This document shows, piece after piece, positions 3,872 through 6,698 of a stretch of DNA of 6,698 nt; position 1 is the stretch's first letter, and every line of letters starts with the position of its first letter. The translations under genes and the position numbers were made by a program. The stretch comes from Desulfobacula sp. Lineage in GTDB: Bacteria > Desulfobacterota > Desulfobacteria > Desulfobacterales > Desulfobacteraceae. The stretch lies in contig JAABTB010000129.1 of NCBI GenBank assembly GCA_011390085.1, forward strand, positions 1 to 6,698, read 5' to 3'. Below the pieces are notes generated by a model. It saw only the letters and a list, made by a program, of their open reading frames with translations, had not been told where the DNA came from and ran no database searches.

Positions 3872-6698
3872 TTAAAGGGCCATGCAGCCGGGACCGGAGA
3901 TCCGGCTTTTCCCGCCTGAAACCGGGGTGACGGCTATCCTTGTGCCGATCCTTTCCTTCAGGGCCGGGACATGGGAAATGATGCCGATGAGTTTGCCCTG
4001 GCGGTGAAGCCCGGCCAGGGCTTCCAGGGCGGTTTCCAGGGCGTCCTCATCCAAAGTGCCGAAACCCTCGTCCAGGAACAGGGAATCCACCCGGACCCTG
4101 CGGCCGGACATATGGGAGAGCCCCAGAGCCAGGGCCAGGCTGACGATAAAGCTTTCACCGCCGGAAAGATTTTTGGTGGACCGGATTTCACCGGCCTGAT
4201 AATTGTCTACAATGTTCAGCTCCAGAGGTTGGGTCTCGTCGCGGATCAGCAGATAGCGGTCCGACATTTTTTCAAGCTGACGGTTGGCATGGGCCACCAT
4301 GACCTCAAAGGTCAGTCCCTGGGCGAAATTCCGGTATTTTTTCCCGTCCGCCGACCCGATAAGGCAGTGAAGGCTGTCCCATCTCGTGCATTCCAGTCTC
4401 TGCAAATCAATGAATTGTTTTTTCTGCAAGAGCTTTTCCTGAGCCAGGGCATTGTCCGAGAGCCTCTGCTTGACGGCCCCGATTTCCTCACCCAGGGTTT
4501 TCAGGGATTCCTGGAAAAGGGCCTCTTCTTTTCTCAGATCCTCCAGCCCCTGATCCGTCAGTTGCTTTTGGGTTTCAGCCAGAAGCCGCTTTTCCCGGTC
4601 GGTTTTTCTTGCCTCAAGCGCCAGGACGCTCTCATCCAGTTTTCCCGCTTTTTCCGAGAGCCTTTTTCTTTCATCCGGGGAAAGCCTTGAGGAAAGAAAG
4701 ATCCCCTCATTCTCAAACCCGGAGGTTTGGCAGGTCTGAAAAAAAGAGGCCTCCAGGTCCAAAAGCCCGGATTGGCGGCTCTCCGTGGCTTCCTCCAGGG
4801 CTGAGATGCGGGTCAGGCCTTCCCTGACCTGCTCCCTGATCTCGTCCCGGTTTTTTCTGGCCGTCTTGACGGTTTTTTCAGCCTCTTCCACCTGTCTTTC
4901 CAGTCTTGCTTCTTCCCTGTCCGGATCTTTATCCCCATAGCATTGGCTGCGCTCCGAATTCAACCGGTCAAGGTCTTGGCGATGTTCGCCCGCCTTTTCC
5001 CGGGTTTCCCTTATCCGGTCTTCAAGGGTTTTGACCATCATGTCCAGCCCGGACATCCCGGCCAGGAGTTCGGCCTGCCGTTTTTCCATACTAATTTTCC
5101 GGTCCAGAGAATCCTGGAAATTTTTCTGCCGGGTGGTGAGGCTCTCCATCAAGGCATCGGGTCCGTCCTCGGGAATCCCGTCCATGCCGAAGGCCTGAAG
5201 GTTCAGGACAAGGGCCCCATTCTGCAGGGCCAGCTCATCGGAAACCCGCTGGAATTCTGTTTCACCCCTGAGGCCGGCGGTCCGGATCTCCTCTTCCTGG
5301 TGCCGAACCAGGACCTCCTGTTTTTCAGCCTCCATCAAGGCCAGGCCCGAGGCCTTTTCCAGGGCTTCCCGGTCTTTCAAATCCTTTTCCAGGTCTTCGG
5401 TCCTTTGGATGAGGCCTGAAAGCCGTTTGATACTCTCTTCCGTCCGGTCCGCCCGGGGAATTTGGCCCAGAGCATAGGGATGGTCGAGTGAGCCGCAAAG
5501 GGGACAGGGCGCATTGTCCTTTAAATTCAGCCGCTCCTGTTCAAGGTCCCGGATTTTTCTCAAATAGGCCATTTCGCGCAGGCAGCCTTCGTATTCGGCC
5601 CGGTATTCCCGGAGCAGGCGGCCCCCCAGAAGGACTTCCATTTCTTTTTTTGAATCTTCCACGGCTTTCAGGCAGGCCCCATGCTTTTCCTTCAGGCCCT
5701 GCCGGACAGCGGTCTGCTGTTGACACCGGCGTCTTGCAGCGTCAAGGTTTTTCCGGAGTCCGGACATGTCCTTGGCCCCGGCTGCCTGTTTTTCCTTTAC
5801 CGCCTTAAGGGCCTTGACCTGCTCGGCAAGACCGGCAAGCCGCGTCCCCAGCCCGGCATCCAGAGCATGGCGGGAAAGATAGTCATTGGCCTGGGAAAGG
5901 CCCTGCTCTGCCTTGGCCAGATCCTGGGCCGCCTTTTTCCGCTGCTCTTTTTTGCCTGCAATCTCCGCTTCACTCTTTTGGCGCTCATGGGCCAAGGTGT
6001 TCAGAACCGCTGCTTTCTCCGAGATTCGCAAGTCCAGGGTCCGGACCACTTTGATCCGGGAGAGTTCCGTCTTTTCCTCCGCCTTTATGGCCTCCAGGGC
6101 TGACTCGGCCTTTTCCAGGGCTATCCCCCTGATTTCAAGGACTTTTTGCCGATCCGGCATCAGTGCCCGGGTCTTCGAAAGGGTGTCAAGATCCGCCTTC
6201 TGCTGATCCCGGAGGGATTGGAGCCCGGCATAAAGGCTGTCCAGCTCGGCGGCCCGGATGGCCTCCTGCAATCTTTTCCGGTCGGGTTCAAAGGCCTTTA
6301 AGGCCGCAGAAAGATTTTCCGACTCGGCCCGGATGGACAACAGCTCGGTCTTCAGGGTCTCCATCCCGGTGAGCCAGAGAAGGGCGGCCCGGACGTCCTG
6401 ATGCTTCTGCCTTGCGCTTTCTTCGGCCGCTTTTTTCTGTTCGAGCCCCTCAAGGATCAGGGCCTCTTCTTCCTCCGTCAAAAGGGTGATCCCTTCGGTT
6501 TCCGCCTTCAGGATCTTCAGTTTGTTATCCTCGGCAGTTTTCCTCGCATGGACCAACTTTGAAATCTCGGTATACACGGCCGTGCCCGTGATCTGCTCCA
6601 GGATGGGGGACCGCTCGTCCGGGGCAGCGGCCAGGAATGCGGCAAAGCCTCCCTGGGCCAGGAGCATGGACCGGGTAAACCGGGTGAAGTCCATTCCC
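3872..6698 (-). CDS. sbcC: SbcC exonuclease subunit (Rad50-type ATPase), N-terminus beyond the window
   Basis: SbcC is the ATPase of the SbcCD (Mre11-Rad50-like) complex, which opens DNA hairpins, trims blocked double-strand ends and degrades long palindromes. At least 940 residues are visible; the Walker A loop lies beyond the right edge, and Met at 6694 is internal, matching the family's FxRFTRSxLLAQGxFAAFL stretch with the Q-loop Gln14. Residues about 40-395 and 410-770 are long Lys/Glu/Arg-rich coiled-coil arms. Between them, CPLCGSLDHP gives the zinc-hook cysteines 397 and 400 (5506-5495). The C-terminal ATPase half is complete: signature LSGGES at 843-848 (4168-4151), Walker B LFLDEGFGTLD with Asp875 and Glu876, and the switch His908 in IISHVPALKERIG. 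All key visible residues are intact, so the protein should work. The nuclease partner SbcD is usually encoded just upstream, here outside the window. The gene ends directly at the hairpin at 3871. Full length should exceed 1,000 residues, as is usual. Confidence 0.96.
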   Translation of the reverse strand, partial: GMDFTRFTRSMLLAQGGFAAFLAAAPDERSPILEQITGTAVYTEISKLVHARKTAEDNKLKILKAETEGITLLTEEEEALILEGLEQKKAAEESARQKHQDVRAALLWLTGMETLKTELLSIRAESENLSAALKAFEPDRKRLQEAIRAAELDSLYAGLQSLRDQQKADLDTLSKTRALMPDRQKVLEIRGIALEKAESALEAIKAEEKTELSRIKVVRTLDLRISEKAAVLNTLAHERQKSEAEIAGKKEQRKKAAQDLAKAEQGLSQANDYLSRHALDAGLGTRLAGLAEQVKALKAVKEKQAAGAKDMSGLRKNLDAARRRCQQQTAVRQGLKEKHGACLKAVEDSKKEMEVLLGGRLLREYRAEYEGCLREMAYLRKIRDLEQERLNLKDNAPCPLCGSLDHPYALGQIPRADRTEESIKRLSGLIQRTEDLEKDLKDREALEKASGLALMEAEKQEVLVRHQEEEIRTAGLRGETEFQRVSDELALQNGALVLNLQAFGMDGIPEDGPDALMESLTTRQKNFQDSLDRKISMEKRQAELLAGMSGLDMMVKTLEDRIRETREKAGEHRQDLDRLNSERSQCYGDKDPDREEARLERQVEEAEKTVKTARKNRDEIREQVREGLTRISALEEATESRQSGLLDLEASFFQTCQTSGFENEGIFLSSRLSPDERKRLSEKAGKLDESVLALEARKTDREKRLLAETQKQLTDQGLEDLRKEEALFQESLKTLGEEIGAVKQRLSDNALAQEKLLQKKQFIDLQRLECTRWDSLHCLIGSADGKKYRNFAQGLTFEVMVAHANRQLEKMSDRYLLIRDETQPLELNIVDNYQAGEIRSTKNLSGGESFIVSLALALGLSHMSGRRVRVDSLFLDEGFGTLDEDALETALEALAGLHRQGKLIGIISHVPALKERIGTRIAVTPVSGGKSRISGPGCMAL

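Noticed and set aside
3971..4690. 239-codon open frame on the plus strand inside sbcC
   Set aside because: It lies antisense to the conserved ATPase end of SbcC, has no ribosome site and a low-complexity Gln/Gly/Phe-rich translation typical of antisense reading of GC-rich coding DNA.
3872..6694. Met at 6694 as the true start of SbcC
   Set aside because: The frame is open to the window edge and this residue aligns with an internal conserved stretch well after the Walker A loop; the gene is cut by the window, not truncated in the genome.
1..6698. A complete new defence or mobile system
   Set aside because: The broken AlbA/HATPase gene and SbcC occur in such contexts in some genomes, but here they are separated by unrelated genes, and no toxin, nuclease cassette, transposase, integrase or repeat array is visible.

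Overview
The window has five protein-coding loci: four that look intact (one running off the right edge) and one broken locus at the left edge. The main genes are GC-rich, with CCGG and GGCC common. SbcC, a radical SAM enzyme, a DMT-type exporter and a small unknown protein side by side look like the chromosome of a Gram-negative, probably anaerobic bacterium. Desulfobacterota would fit, but that is an inference from style, not from a marker gene.

Layout. Positions 1-523 (minus) hold the remains of a Schlafen/AlbA-domain plus HATPase_c_4-type putative DNA-binding regulator (COG2865-like). It is more AT-rich than its neighbours and is broken by what look like two internal deletions. Positions 551-1204 (minus) encode a six-helix membrane protein of unknown function, starting after a strong ribosome binding site. 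Positions 1346-2374 (minus) encode a radical SAM enzyme with a Cx4Cx2C cluster motif. A 159-bp divergent intergenic region (2375-2533) separates it from a ten-helix EmrE/DMT-superfamily transporter on the plus strand (2534-3472). Next on the plus strand is a 90-residue protein of unknown function (3574-3846) with its own candidate promoter and an excellent ribosome binding site. A perfect 9-bp hairpin at 3849-3871 lies between this gene and the convergent, very long minus-strand gene for SbcC (3872-6698). The SbcC gene lacks its N-terminus only because the window ends.

How they work together. SbcC is the ATPase and coiled-coil subunit of the SbcCD nuclease; its partner sbcD is not in view. 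The other genes do not form an obvious pathway. The radical SAM gene and the transporter share a divergent promoter region with repeated TAACGG/GGTTA half-sites, so they may be co-regulated, but nothing shows a shared substrate. I found no RNA genes, CRISPR array, insertion sequence or complete defence system. The most notable item is the broken AlbA/HATPase gene.
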